Origin: Sulfuricurvum sp.
GTDB lineage: Bacteria > Campylobacterota > Campylobacteria > Campylobacterales > Sulfurimonadaceae
Direction of reading: 5' to 3'
Assembly (NCBI RefSeq): GCF_023229695.1
Contig: NZ_JALNYS010000007.1
Span: forward strand, 62,001-126,000
DNA length: 64,000 nt
Below are positions 25,301-31,494 of the stretch, piece after piece (within the stretch, counting starts at the first letter, position 1; every line of letters begins with the position of its first letter). The position numbers and the translations under genes were made by a program. The notes beneath the pieces are model-generated. The model saw nothing but the letters and a program-made list of their open reading frames with translations, made no database searches and was not told the origin of the DNA.

Positions 25301-25357
25301 CTGGTTTTTGTTCCGGCATTGTACGCGGCATGGTTCAAAGTGCGTGTCATTTCATAA
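22304..25357 (+). CDS. RND efflux inner-membrane permease
   Basis: The 1017-aa protein of the HAE/AcrB superfamily has 12 membrane segments and two large periplasmic loops. TM4 carries the proton-relay pair in IIALGLLVDDAIIAVEMMVV, and the second half has VALLGVIALGGMIMRNSLIL. It drives export by proton antiport. It overlaps the adaptor gene by 14 bp. The opening FTKLGRSEDPNFNVPAMTMV is close to the heavy-metal/multidrug-like members found in sulfur bacteria; the substrate cannot be told. Confidence 0.93.
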   Translation: MKNFNLSKWAVTHTQLVLFLIISVLIAGIISFTKLGRSEDPNFNVPAMTMVVMWPGATADEVQNQVINRIERKMQELEHIDNIRSYSRQGYGAITLWMSGGTGKKELDESWYQARKKISDIRHELPGGVQGPLYNDEFTDVYSVLYALSAPELTTAERHDAAEMIKRQLQSVKGVNKVNILGKQSERVYVEVSTRRLAALGIAPNVIFEALARQNMVIPSGAIETPDDRVYVRVDGELHHANDVGNVRIEVGGRVLKLSDIATIRTGYEDPQRFTIRRNGESVLAIGVTMKHNGNILELGSALDERMKRIQTQLPLGIRIEKYSDQPKIVEESVWEFERSFLEALVIVLAVSFLFLGWRSGIVVAVSVPLVLGIVAIVMFALGWSLDRISLGALIIALGLLVDDAIIAVEMMVVKLEEGWDRLSAATFAYKSTAFPMLTGTLVTVAGFMPVGFAQSISGEYAGGIFWVVGTALIASWLVAVIFTPYLGTKLLPSYETSSHPHDLYHRPVYVRLRRIVEWSVVRRWRVLGATLALFVLSGAGMLLVQQQFFPTASRTELLIELRLREGASFEATQHQVKLLEQILKSDRDIDGFTAYTGEGTPRFYLSISPELPSPSYAQFVLTTRTLEDRERVRSRLMALFDKNEAFPDCRARVLRLEFGPPVGFPVQFRIMGPDKEKVRQIAYQVRDVVRQSPLVRDTQLDWNEQVRSLRVHVDPDKARLLGLSTVDIQNIVQTASNGVAITQIRRNEELVDVVVRATSDERLSVERLGDIQLFSHTGAVFPLSHVAKIEPAFEEPVVWRRDRDRTLSVRSDLADGIQGPYATTKIMPSLQPIIDNLPSGYRIEAGGAIEESDKSNIALFAVFPAMFAVMLLILMVQLQRFSLMFMVFMTAPLGLIGVVPALLIFNAPFGFVALLGVIALGGMIMRNSLILVDQIEQDIIRGVDAWNAIIEATVRRARPVVLTAAAAILAMIPLTGSVFWGPMAMAIMGGLIVATALTLVFVPALYAAWFKVRVIS

Positions 25358-25468
25358 AAGAGAGCGAAACTATCGTATCTATGGGATGCAAGAGGTATGC
25401 AAAGATCACTCGAATGATGCATAAGCATAAATGTTCCAAAGGAACGTATTTTTTAAAATGGAGATGAA

Positions 25469-25909
25469 ATGAGTAAAAAACAATGCGCAAGCAGATTAAT
25501 GATGATAGGAGGGTTGGTTGAAATCGTTCTTGGGATTCTTCATTTTATTTGGCCATTTCAGCTTATAAAAACGGGTGAGTATGTCCATTTATCAGCAGAT
25601 TACATGAATCTGCTCTTTCTGAGTTCACTCTCTATCGGACTTTGTCTCAGTGTTTTTGGACTGTTGTCCATCTATTTTTCAAAAAGGTTGCTTTTTGATG
25701 AGCGAAGCGCATGGATTTATGGAATGGTTCAGGGGTTAATATGGGAAGTAAGAACACTCTTTGAACTACTATTTCCGGTTAAAATACCTTTGTTGTTTAT
25801 CGTAAATCCGACAATAGTCATTCTTCCATTAGCGTTTTTGCTTGGAGTGCTTTTTTTAGCCCCTCTTTGGAGGGTTAAAGAAAGTTTTATAGGCAGCGAG
25901 AAGCAATGA
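25469..25909 (+). CDS. Hypothetical four-helix membrane protein
   Basis: The 146-aa product has four membrane segments (RLMMIGGLVEIVLGILHFIW first) and no family that I recognise. It overlaps the start of the second DUF3995 gene by 4 bp (ATGA), which suggests co-expression. An AAATGGAGATGAA site precedes the ATG. Confidence 0.6.
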   Translation: MSKKQCASRLMMIGGLVEIVLGILHFIWPFQLIKTGEYVHLSADYMNLLFLSSLSIGLCLSVFGLLSIYFSKRLLFDERSAWIYGMVQGLIWEVRTLFELLFPVKIPLLFIVNPTIVILPLAFLLGVLFLAPLWRVKESFIGSEKQ

Positions 25910-26331
25910 GTGTTATAACTATTCTGACTATTGTCGCGTTGAGTTTGATCGGATTACTCCATTTTTATTGGGCATTGGGTGGTGTGATCGGACTGGATAT
26001 AGCTGTGCCGACAGAGGATGACACGCCATTACTTAATCCCGGAAAAGTTGCGACCGTGATCGTTGGGATAGCTTTGTTCGGGTTCGCTTTTGTTGCCTAT
26101 ATGCTCTACTTTTATGATTTCTCTTCGTCGCACTATCGGGATTATTTCATCCTTAGCGGGTGGATAGTATCGGGGATATTTACACTTCGAGGTATCGGTG
26201 AGTTTAATGCGGTCGGATTGTTCAAAAAAATAAAATCTTCCGAATTTGCATACTATGATACCCGAGTATATACCCCGTTTGCATTATCTATGGGATTGGT
26301 TTTCGCTACTTTAGCGTATGGGGCATCATGA
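25906..26331 (+). CDS. DUF3995 membrane protein (copy 2)
   Basis: The 141-aa paralogue of the protein at 9953-10375 shares nearly all of its sequence, including TLRGIGEFNAVGLFKKIKSS, with DNA identity high enough to show a recent duplication. It is followed by stumps of the same GNAT and methyltransferase genes that follow copy 1, so the whole cluster was duplicated and then eroded. Confidence 0.85.
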   Translation: MSVITILTIVALSLIGLLHFYWALGGVIGLDIAVPTEDDTPLLNPGKVATVIVGIALFGFAFVAYMLYFYDFSSSHYRDYFILSGWIVSGIFTLRGIGEFNAVGLFKKIKSSEFAYYDTRVYTPFALSMGLVFATLAYGAS

Positions 26332-26427
26332 ACTCAATCAGTATCAAAAACAGTACCATCGACGATCGACGGTTTACCCGATCATTGCGCTCTGGCGGAT
26401 GCGTGTTTGTTTGAGAGAAAAATATAA
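26328..26427 (+). pseudogene. GNAT remnant with large internal deletion
   Basis: The start (ATGAACTCAATC…AACAGTACC) resembles the first codons of the GNAT at 11191. The end, LPDHCALADACLFERKI, is almost identical to that gene's C-terminus. About 400 bp in between are missing. Confidence 0.75.
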
Positions 26428-26435
26428 GGATACCT

Positions 26436-26597
26436 ATGTCGTTGCAATTAGATGATTTTCTCATTACAGGTCGTACTTTTGAGGAGTATGCGGCATTTTT
26501 TGATTTGGATGCTGCATCTATGGAAAATATGAGAGTTTTGGACTGCCAAAGCGGAGCGAGTTCATTTGTAGCCGAAGCTAAATATAGTGGTACTTGA
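26436..26597 (+). pseudogene. Methyltransferase-like remnant (first 49 codons)
   Basis: MSLQLDDFLITGRTFEEYAA and the next ~29 residues match the N-terminus of the protein at 13579-14253, with the same AAGGATACCT leader. Similarity ends abruptly at AEAK, and the frame stops four codons later. Motif I has changed from DCPSG to DCQSG. Confidence 0.8.
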
Positions 26598-26676
26598 CAC
26601 CTCAAATTGCAAATTTGTGCATCGCTAAACTTTATGAAGATGTGCTACAATTTTCAAAAGTAAAAAGGGGGCGTTG

Positions 26677-27036
26677 ATGTCACGATTACCGCTTCAGCAG
26701 TTCGAACTCTATCATCAGCTTATGATGCCTCTTTTACAGATCGAGGCAGATTTAGAACCTGCTGATAACAATATTATTAAAAGTCATGCCCGTACTGCTC
26801 TCGTTTTTACCCAAGGGATGAGAGATATTCTCGATGATTTAACATTCGATTATGATCTATTTGAAAAGCTCCTCTTTGATCTCGATGATAATTATGAAAT
26901 CGTTAAAACCGAGTACGCTACCGTTAATGATCCAGAACTAAAATCTATCGTTGATCAGCTGATGACTCAAATGGTAAAACTCCAAATGGAGATCAGCGAT
27001 AAATTGGTTGATTTCAAACATGCCCATCGAGCTTGA
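26677..27036 (+). CDS. Putative antitoxin of a RelE/ParE-type module
   Basis: The 119-aa acidic, all-helical protein (ADLEPADNNIIKSHARTALV, then LDDNYEIVKTEYATVNDPEL) has no helix-turn-helix and no family that I recognise. It lies directly before a RelE/ParE-like toxin gene and overlaps it by 17 bp, so an antitoxin role is inferred from position. AAAAGGGGG precedes the ATG at 26677. Confidence 0.6.
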   Translation: MSRLPLQQFELYHQLMMPLLQIEADLEPADNNIIKSHARTALVFTQGMRDILDDLTFDYDLFEKLLFDLDDNYEIVKTEYATVNDPELKSIVDQLMTQMVKLQMEISDKLVDFKHAHRA

Positions 27037-27301
27037 AAAGCAATATCTAAAAGATAAAGAGCGGGCAATCAGATCGATTGGTGAAGCCATTATCGAAAAA
27101 ACTGAAAAACTTTGCGAAACCGATCCCTCTCATCCTTCACTTCACAATAAACCAATCGTTTGCTCAAAAGACAAGTTTAAACACTCCGTGCGTGTCGGTG
27201 GAACCGGCTACCGGATCATCTATACCATACGAGAAAACTATGTCTATTTCCAGCGCCTCATAAATCATGATATCTATGATCGATTGATAAAAGATTGTTA
27301 A
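27020..27301 (+). CDS. RelE/ParE-like toxin
   Basis: This ~93-aa protein opens PIELEKQYLKDKERAIRSIG and closes with the RelE/ParE core: FKHSVRVGGTGYRIIYTIRE and VYFQRLINHDIYDRLIKDC. The GYRIIY strand and the HDIYDR end are typical. The ATG at 27020 is preferred over one at 27008. It forms a pair with the upstream acidic protein. Confidence 0.8.
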   Translation: MPIELEKQYLKDKERAIRSIGEAIIEKTEKLCETDPSHPSLHNKPIVCSKDKFKHSVRVGGTGYRIIYTIRENYVYFQRLINHDIYDRLIKDC

Positions 27302-27329
27302 TCATAAAAACGGATTCTTACTATCTGTC

Positions 27330-27358
27330 ATTCAAAAAATGAAGATTGAAACCATGAC
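27330..27358. repeat. Short dispersed repeat (GAAGATTGAA…TGACCCC), copy 2
   Basis: ATTCAAAAAATGAAGATTGA followed by AACCATGACCCC matches the copy at 8319-8344. Confidence 0.5.
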
Positions 27359-27411
27359 CCCGATATTTTTTTGTTAATGGTAGTTTTAAAGAACCAAACA
27401 TCGGTTGTAAT

Positions 27412-27478
27412 ACTCAACGTATGAATTGAGCGGTCTGCGTGGCTTTTCGCGCAAGTCCGCTCGAATGATAGGTTAGGC
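27412..27478 (-). other. Integron attC recombination site
   Basis: Read on the minus strand the 67-bp site starts GCCTAAC (RYYYAAC) and ends GTTGAGT (GTTRRRY). Inside are inverted arms ATCATTCGAGCGG and CCGCTCAATTCAT around a GC-rich centre (ACTTGCGCGAAAAGCCACGC). Length, septamers, arm symmetry and orientation match attC sites of integron cassettes. No integrase gene lies in the window, so this is an isolated attC. The surrounding 311-bp gap (27302-27612) holds this site, a short repeat and nothing else that I can identify. Confidence 0.75.
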
Positions 27479-27612
27479 ACCCAGCGGTACAGGTATCGCG
27501 CATAGCTTATCGAGACCTTTTTTAACTGCAATAGTAATTATCACAACAGCTAGAGCATTCGTAAGTGTTCCTGTTATGATATGAGAAATATCTATTTACT
27601 GAGGAATTAAAT

Positions 27613-27852
27613 ATGGGAAAAGTCATATTATCTCAGAATAAACATTGGAAGAGTTATAAAAATCTCTATAGCCGAGAGATAGTAGAGCTCCTCATCAACA
27701 ATTGGTTTTCGTTGCTATGTGACACCTCTATATGTCAGTCTACATTCCCAACGAGGACGTTGGGAACGAGGGAAACGATCATTACCTATAATCAAGAAGA
27801 GACGAGTGAAGCGATAAACGTCATACCGTTTTGGAAATATTTTTATAAATAA
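27613..27852 (+). CDS. Short hypothetical ORF containing a REP copy
   Basis: A good ribosome-binding site (GAGGAATTAAAT) precedes ATG, and the first ~34 codons (MGKVILSQNKHWKSYKNLYS…) look like real protein. The middle of the frame is a REP-like element (TSICQSTFPTRTLGTRE in translation), after which ~25 codons follow. It may be a gene damaged by insertion, or chance. I do not recognise it. Confidence 0.35.
   Translation: MGKVILSQNKHWKSYKNLYSREIVELLINNWFSLLCDTSICQSTFPTRTLGTRETIITYNQEETSEAINVIPFWKYFYK
27727..27772. repeat. REP-like element, family B, copy 3 (partial)
   Basis: TCTATATGTCAGTCTACATT, then arms CCCAACG/CGTTGGG as in copy 1. The first hairpin is missing. Confidence 0.7.
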
Positions 27853-27932
27853 AAAAGTACTAGAGCATATAATTGAGAGGTTATAGGTATCACCTGACAC
27901 CTATTTTGTGTTAGCTCAGCTAGTAGCCTCTT

Positions 27933-28253
27933 TTATTCAATATTGGGGTAAGTATCATATGGCAAATAGTAGTTTTTAACGATAGTGGTATGTAGTTTAT
28001 GGTGACCACTGTCTTCATCTAAGGACTCTTTAGTTATTTCTTCAACAGTAACATCACTTTCTTTTTTTATACCATCACTACAAAGCATTTGCAAAGTATT
28101 GGCATCAACATGGTGACCAATAATACACATATTATTAATACCCCCAAAATCAGGTGCTTTAGCATTTAATGCTGAAACATTATTGTAAAAGGTAAAATAA
28201 TCTGGATTACTTTTTCCTCGTTTTAGACATACTTCATAAATAAATTTTCCCAT
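27933..28253 (-). CDS. Four-gene cluster, gene 4: small soluble protein, unknown
   Basis: The 106-aa product has no membrane segment or signal. Visible features are a possible strand MGKFIYEVCLKRG, the segment NMCIIGHHVDANTLQMLCSD and an acidic stretch VTVEEITKESLDEDSGHH. I do not recognise the family. It is the last gene of the minus-strand cluster, 16 bp after gene 3. AGGAG (GGAGAGTTACAA region) precedes its start. The DNA is AT-rich like the rest of the cluster. Confidence 0.6.
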   Translation of the reverse strand: MGKFIYEVCLKRGKSNPDYFTFYNNVSALNAKAPDFGGINNMCIIGHHVDANTLQMLCSDGIKKESDVTVEEITKESLDEDSGHHKLHTTIVKNYYLPYDTYPNIE

Positions 28254-28269
28254 TTGTAACTCTCCTATA

Positions 28270-28896
28270 TTATTTAACTACCAACTTAACAGCACTGGCT
28301 AAATTTGGATACATGGCTTCTAGTAATTTTGCTGCAATAGGAGAAGCTTCGATATCAGATATTCTTTTTATGGTTAGATTTGGCATTGGGCAAACAAATA
28401 TAGGATCTTTAGGAGGCATTGTATCCATTAAAAACCGTGCTTTGATTATTTGGCCTGGATTTATATGCTCAGCTTTGATTAAGATGGTTTCACCATCTTC
28501 TCTTTCTATTTCCCATCGTCCATCATAGCCATCTGGTATATCTTCAATATATGCAGGGATTATATAAGTAGCATCTCTTGATTCTATTTTAATTGGAGGG
28601 TTTTCTAATGCAACATTTCCGCTGTTAATAATGTCTACTTCCAGAAAAACTAATTCATCAATTATATCGCCTTTATATTGTATTTCTAGTTTATCGGTTT
28701 CCTTGAATAAATTTTTATTTAAAAGAGGTGTTATTCTCATTCGATATTGAAGTTCTTTCCTCTGCATTGATTTTCGAACGTGTGCAGCAGATATAAACCA
28801 CGTAAGAACACCTATTAATATAGTCGCTCCAGCACCAAACAAACCAATAATATCTGATTGTGTAAGTTGAACTAAACTCTCCGTTTCTACTGCCAT
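28270..28896 (-). CDS. Four-gene cluster, gene 3: membrane-anchored beta-sandwich-like protein
   Basis: The 208-aa protein has one N-terminal membrane segment (IGLFGAGATILIGVLTWFIS, about residues 18-37), a short basic stretch RKSMQRKELQYRMR, and then a mostly beta-strand domain with VFLEVDIINSGNVALENPPI and AEHINPGQIIKARFL. The pattern NSGN-A-x-x-x-P-I recalls a common type of uncharacterised anchored proteins with an Ig-like domain. The function is unknown. It lies between the coiled-coil membrane protein and the small soluble protein. Confidence 0.65.
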   Translation of the reverse strand: MAVETESLVQLTQSDIIGLFGAGATILIGVLTWFISAAHVRKSMQRKELQYRMRITPLLNKNLFKETDKLEIQYKGDIIDELVFLEVDIINSGNVALENPPIKIESRDATYIIPAYIEDIPDGYDGRWEIEREDGETILIKAEHINPGQIIKARFLMDTMPPKDPIFVCPMPNLTIKRISDIEASPIAAKLLEAMYPNLASAVKLVVK

Positions 28897-28937
28897 TAAT
28901 CTTCCTTTTTTTGATAGCTAATGTTTAAAATGAACAA

Positions 28938-29600
28938 TCAAAAAGCCGCCTGCGGGTTTTTGATTAGCACCTCAAATGTCTTGCTAAATTCTGTTTTTAA
29001 ATTGTACTGCATAAAACTTGCTAATGATGATATCTTGTTGGCAGCATCAATTACTTTACTTAAATCATCTTGGCTATGACTTTCATTTGTTTGCTGTCGC
29101 AAATATTGCTGTTGATATCCCCAGAATAAATTTGCTTGACTTGCAATATCATCAATTTGTTTTTTCAAGTCAGGAAGATACAATCCGATATTCATTTCAA
29201 TCTTATTTATTCGATTAACAATTTCATCTGAATAAAATTTATGAAAGCTGTCTAAAGTGTCTATTTCTGTAGAAATGAAGCTCGATGTAATAGAACATTT
29301 CGATTTAATTGCAGACAATAATTCGTAAGTATTTTCAAGATGTAACCTTTTTTCATTATTTGTTCGATCGGTATGTTCTAGTTTTAGCAATTTAATTTTC
29401 ATATTCTGTTCAATATTAAATTGTTCCTTTTGATAATCTAATTGTTCTTGCAATAACTGTCGTTCTTTTTCAAAATTTTTTCGTGCTAAATATATAGAGA
29501 TTAATGCACCAATAATTGAACCGATTACAGTTGCCATTACTGTTGCTATACCTTTGTCTAATACGAAACTAGAAAACTGTACAGTTGTATTTATATCCAT
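28938..29600 (-). CDS. Four-gene cluster, gene 2: membrane protein with long coiled coil
   Basis: The 220-aa protein has one membrane segment near residues 17-38 (ATVMATVIGSIIGALISIYL) and directly after it a charged coiled coil (ARKNFEKERQLLQEQLDYQK…) of about 70 residues, followed by a helical C-terminal half. The type is frequent among effector-associated membrane proteins, but I do not recognise a named family. It follows gene 1 by 27 bp. Confidence 0.65.
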   Translation of the reverse strand: MDINTTVQFSSFVLDKGIATVMATVIGSIIGALISIYLARKNFEKERQLLQEQLDYQKEQFNIEQNMKIKLLKLEHTDRTNNEKRLHLENTYELLSAIKSKCSITSSFISTEIDTLDSFHKFYSDEIVNRINKIEMNIGLYLPDLKKQIDDIASQANLFWGYQQQYLRQQTNESHSQDDLSKVIDAANKISSLASFMQYNLKTEFSKTFEVLIKNPQAAF

Positions 29601-29627
29601 TTATTTCCTTTGATTGTTTTAACATTT

Positions 29628-30431
29628 TTAATATAGCGTTTTTGTGAATTTTGCTACGCCAGCAACAAGTTCTTCTACTTCTTCTTTTGTTGGTTCTCTT
29701 TCTTTATTATGGTCACAAAGATTACGAATATCACCAAGTCTTTGTATTTGTCTCCAAGAAGGGACATCTAAAATACCTTCATTTTTAAGTATTTCATTGA
29801 AATCGTTAATAGTAGGGGCTTTTTTATGTGTCTTTACATTATGATTGATAACAACTTGTGCAAGATGCTTTTCTAACACTACTCCTGAAATCGCACCAGC
29901 TCCACGTAAAAATCCATGTTTAATTAATTCTCTTGCTGTATCAAGCTCGGAATCAAATAAATCAGCTTGAACTAGTTGCTTGATATCAAAAAGACTACTT
30001 TCAAAACGTGCTAATACGGCATTCAAAATAGCTTGTTGTTGTTTAAAATGAGGGATTGCTCCATCTGGACCCACAATTTTTCTTTTTTCATATCCGCTTG
30101 TAATAGTTAACCCTTGAAGGTAATCTTCAATTCGATAATTTTCGTAGCTAATGTCTTTTCTTGTTTTCGGTTTTTCATAATGTCTTGTAAAGTCATCTAT
30201 CCTGTCTGGAAGTAATTGTTTGATTAATACTTTTGCTTCTGAATACCAAGCTTGATATTCATCATTAAACTTAGGAAGTGATTTTATAACTTTTGCAAGA
30301 TTTTCATCTGTTTTAGCAGCTTCGTTAACACCATCTGGATAGCACTCATATTGCATCGCAGTACTGAGTTTTTCACCTTTATCAATAAGTTTTTCTAAAT
30401 CTTTTTTGTACTTCTCGAGATTACTAGTCAT
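29628..30431 (-). CDS. Four-gene cluster, gene 1: HEPN-like protein
   Basis: The 267-aa protein begins with a helical coiled-coil region (SNLEKYKKDLEKLIDKGEKL). Its C-terminal ~100 residues look like a HEPN/DUF4145-type domain: FLRGAGAISGVVLEKHLAQV, a variable part, then IQRLGDIRNLCDHNKEREPT with R-x4-H as R-NLCD-H, and a closing helix EEVEELVAGVAKFTKTLY. In HEPN proteins this arginine and histidine form the RNase site. I chose the ATG at 30431 (AAAGG nine bases upstream) over a TTG at 30440. The septamer repeat R2 starts 25 bp upstream. Confidence 0.7.
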   Translation of the reverse strand: MTSNLEKYKKDLEKLIDKGEKLSTAMQYECYPDGVNEAAKTDENLAKVIKSLPKFNDEYQAWYSEAKVLIKQLLPDRIDDFTRHYEKPKTRKDISYENYRIEDYLQGLTITSGYEKRKIVGPDGAIPHFKQQQAILNAVLARFESSLFDIKQLVQADLFDSELDTARELIKHGFLRGAGAISGVVLEKHLAQVVINHNVKTHKKAPTINDFNEILKNEGILDVPSWRQIQRLGDIRNLCDHNKEREPTKEEVEELVAGVAKFTKTLY

Positions 30432-30455
30432 TGATATCAACCTTTTATGTGTGTT

Positions 30456-30614
30456 GTCTAATCATTTATTTATTCAAAAAATATACCATTTTGCCAGAAT
30501 TTTATCAGATAATCAGACATTCAAAATGTCCTACTATCAGAAACATCAAACCAAAATTTTACATATCAACATATTTTCAAACATTTTACACCATTTTTCT
30601 TAAAACAATTTCCG
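30456..30614. repeat. 159-bp septamer-headed repeat, copy R2
   Basis: The copy starts GTCTAATCATTTATTTATTC, runs through AAAATATACCATTTTG and AAAATGTCCTACTATCAG and ends AACAATTTCCG. It is homologous to R1 over its full length. It heads the four-gene cluster. The rest of the gap up to 30755 holds no gene that I can support. Confidence 0.8.
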
Positions 30615-30754
30615 TATTCCATATCTTCGGCATATGAATGGAGAGGGTCAAAATTTACCAAAAGAGCGGTACGATACTCTTATCAAAAACATAGAAGTAT
30701 AACGGCTCTGCTGATAGTGCAACGATTCAGCATAAAGAGAACAGGAGAAAATGA

Positions 30755-31168
30755 ATGTTGATCACCTACCAAATAACCCCCAACCTATCAACCGAAGATT
30801 TCATCGACATCCTCAACCGTTCCACATTGGGCGAACGCAGACCTGTTGATGATCTTGAATGTATCGCGAGTATGCTCAAAAATGCCGACATCATTGTTAC
30901 GGCGATTGCGAATGAGAAAATCGTAGGGGTAGCACGTGCCGTAACCGATTTTAGCTACTGCTGCTATCTGTCGGATTTAGCCGTCGATGCGAGCTGTCAA
31001 CATCAGGGGATCGGTAAACAGCTCATCCAAAAAGTACGCGAACCGTTAGGGGCTAAATGCAAATTGATTTTGCTCTCTGCACCTGCAGCGGTAGAGTATT
31101 ATCCAAAAATCGGTTTTACGCAACACCCCTCGGCGTGGGTACTGGACAGCACGAAAAACGTTTTATAA
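30755..31168 (+). CDS. GNAT family N-acetyltransferase
   Basis: The 137-aa GNAT has LSDLAVDASCQHQGIGKQLI as beta-4 and the acetyl-CoA loop (QHQGIGKQ), then VEYYPKIGFTQHPSAWVLD at the end. AGGAGAAAATGA gives the ribosome-binding site. A frameshifted remnant of a paralogue lies at 11055-11188. The substrate is unknown. Confidence 0.88.
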   Translation: MLITYQITPNLSTEDFIDILNRSTLGERRPVDDLECIASMLKNADIIVTAIANEKIVGVARAVTDFSYCCYLSDLAVDASCQHQGIGKQLIQKVREPLGAKCKLILLSAPAAVEYYPKIGFTQHPSAWVLDSTKNVL

Positions 31169-31181
31169 AAAAGCAGCGACA

Positions 31182-31283
31182 ATGAATTTCAAAAAACTGA
31201 GAGAAGCCGAGGCAAGTTTTTTCACCTTTTACCCCAAAGGATTCGAAGACGAAGCACATCTCTCCTTTGATCGGTGCAGATAA
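31182..31283 (+). pseudogene. Truncated N-terminal gene fragment, 33 codons
   Basis: MNFKKLREAEASFFTFYPKG then FEDEAHLSFDRCR ends at a TAA. The opening, with E-x-x-F-x-x-x-Y-P-x-G-F-x-D, resembles a small conserved protein that I recall from related bacteria, but the body is missing. I call it the stump of a deleted gene. Confidence 0.4.
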
Positions 31284-31494
31284 TGCAGGGTTTACTGGAT
31301 TTTTGATGATGGCGATGAAATAGGAATATTTGTTGTAAAAATGTAACTTATCGTTAGAAGACTAATATACTAATTTAAATATTTACACAATGACGTGATT
31401 TTTTTGATAAAATATTTTTATATTAATATTTTTAGTTTTGTATTATTGCCTGTTATGTACCAACCATGATGAAAAGTAGTGAAGGAGTGGAAGT

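Noticed and set aside
27328..27531. Minus-strand ORF of 67 codons (…NLSFERTCAKSHADRS…)
   Set aside because: It is the translation of the attC site and its flanks; such frames are common artefacts of attC sequences.
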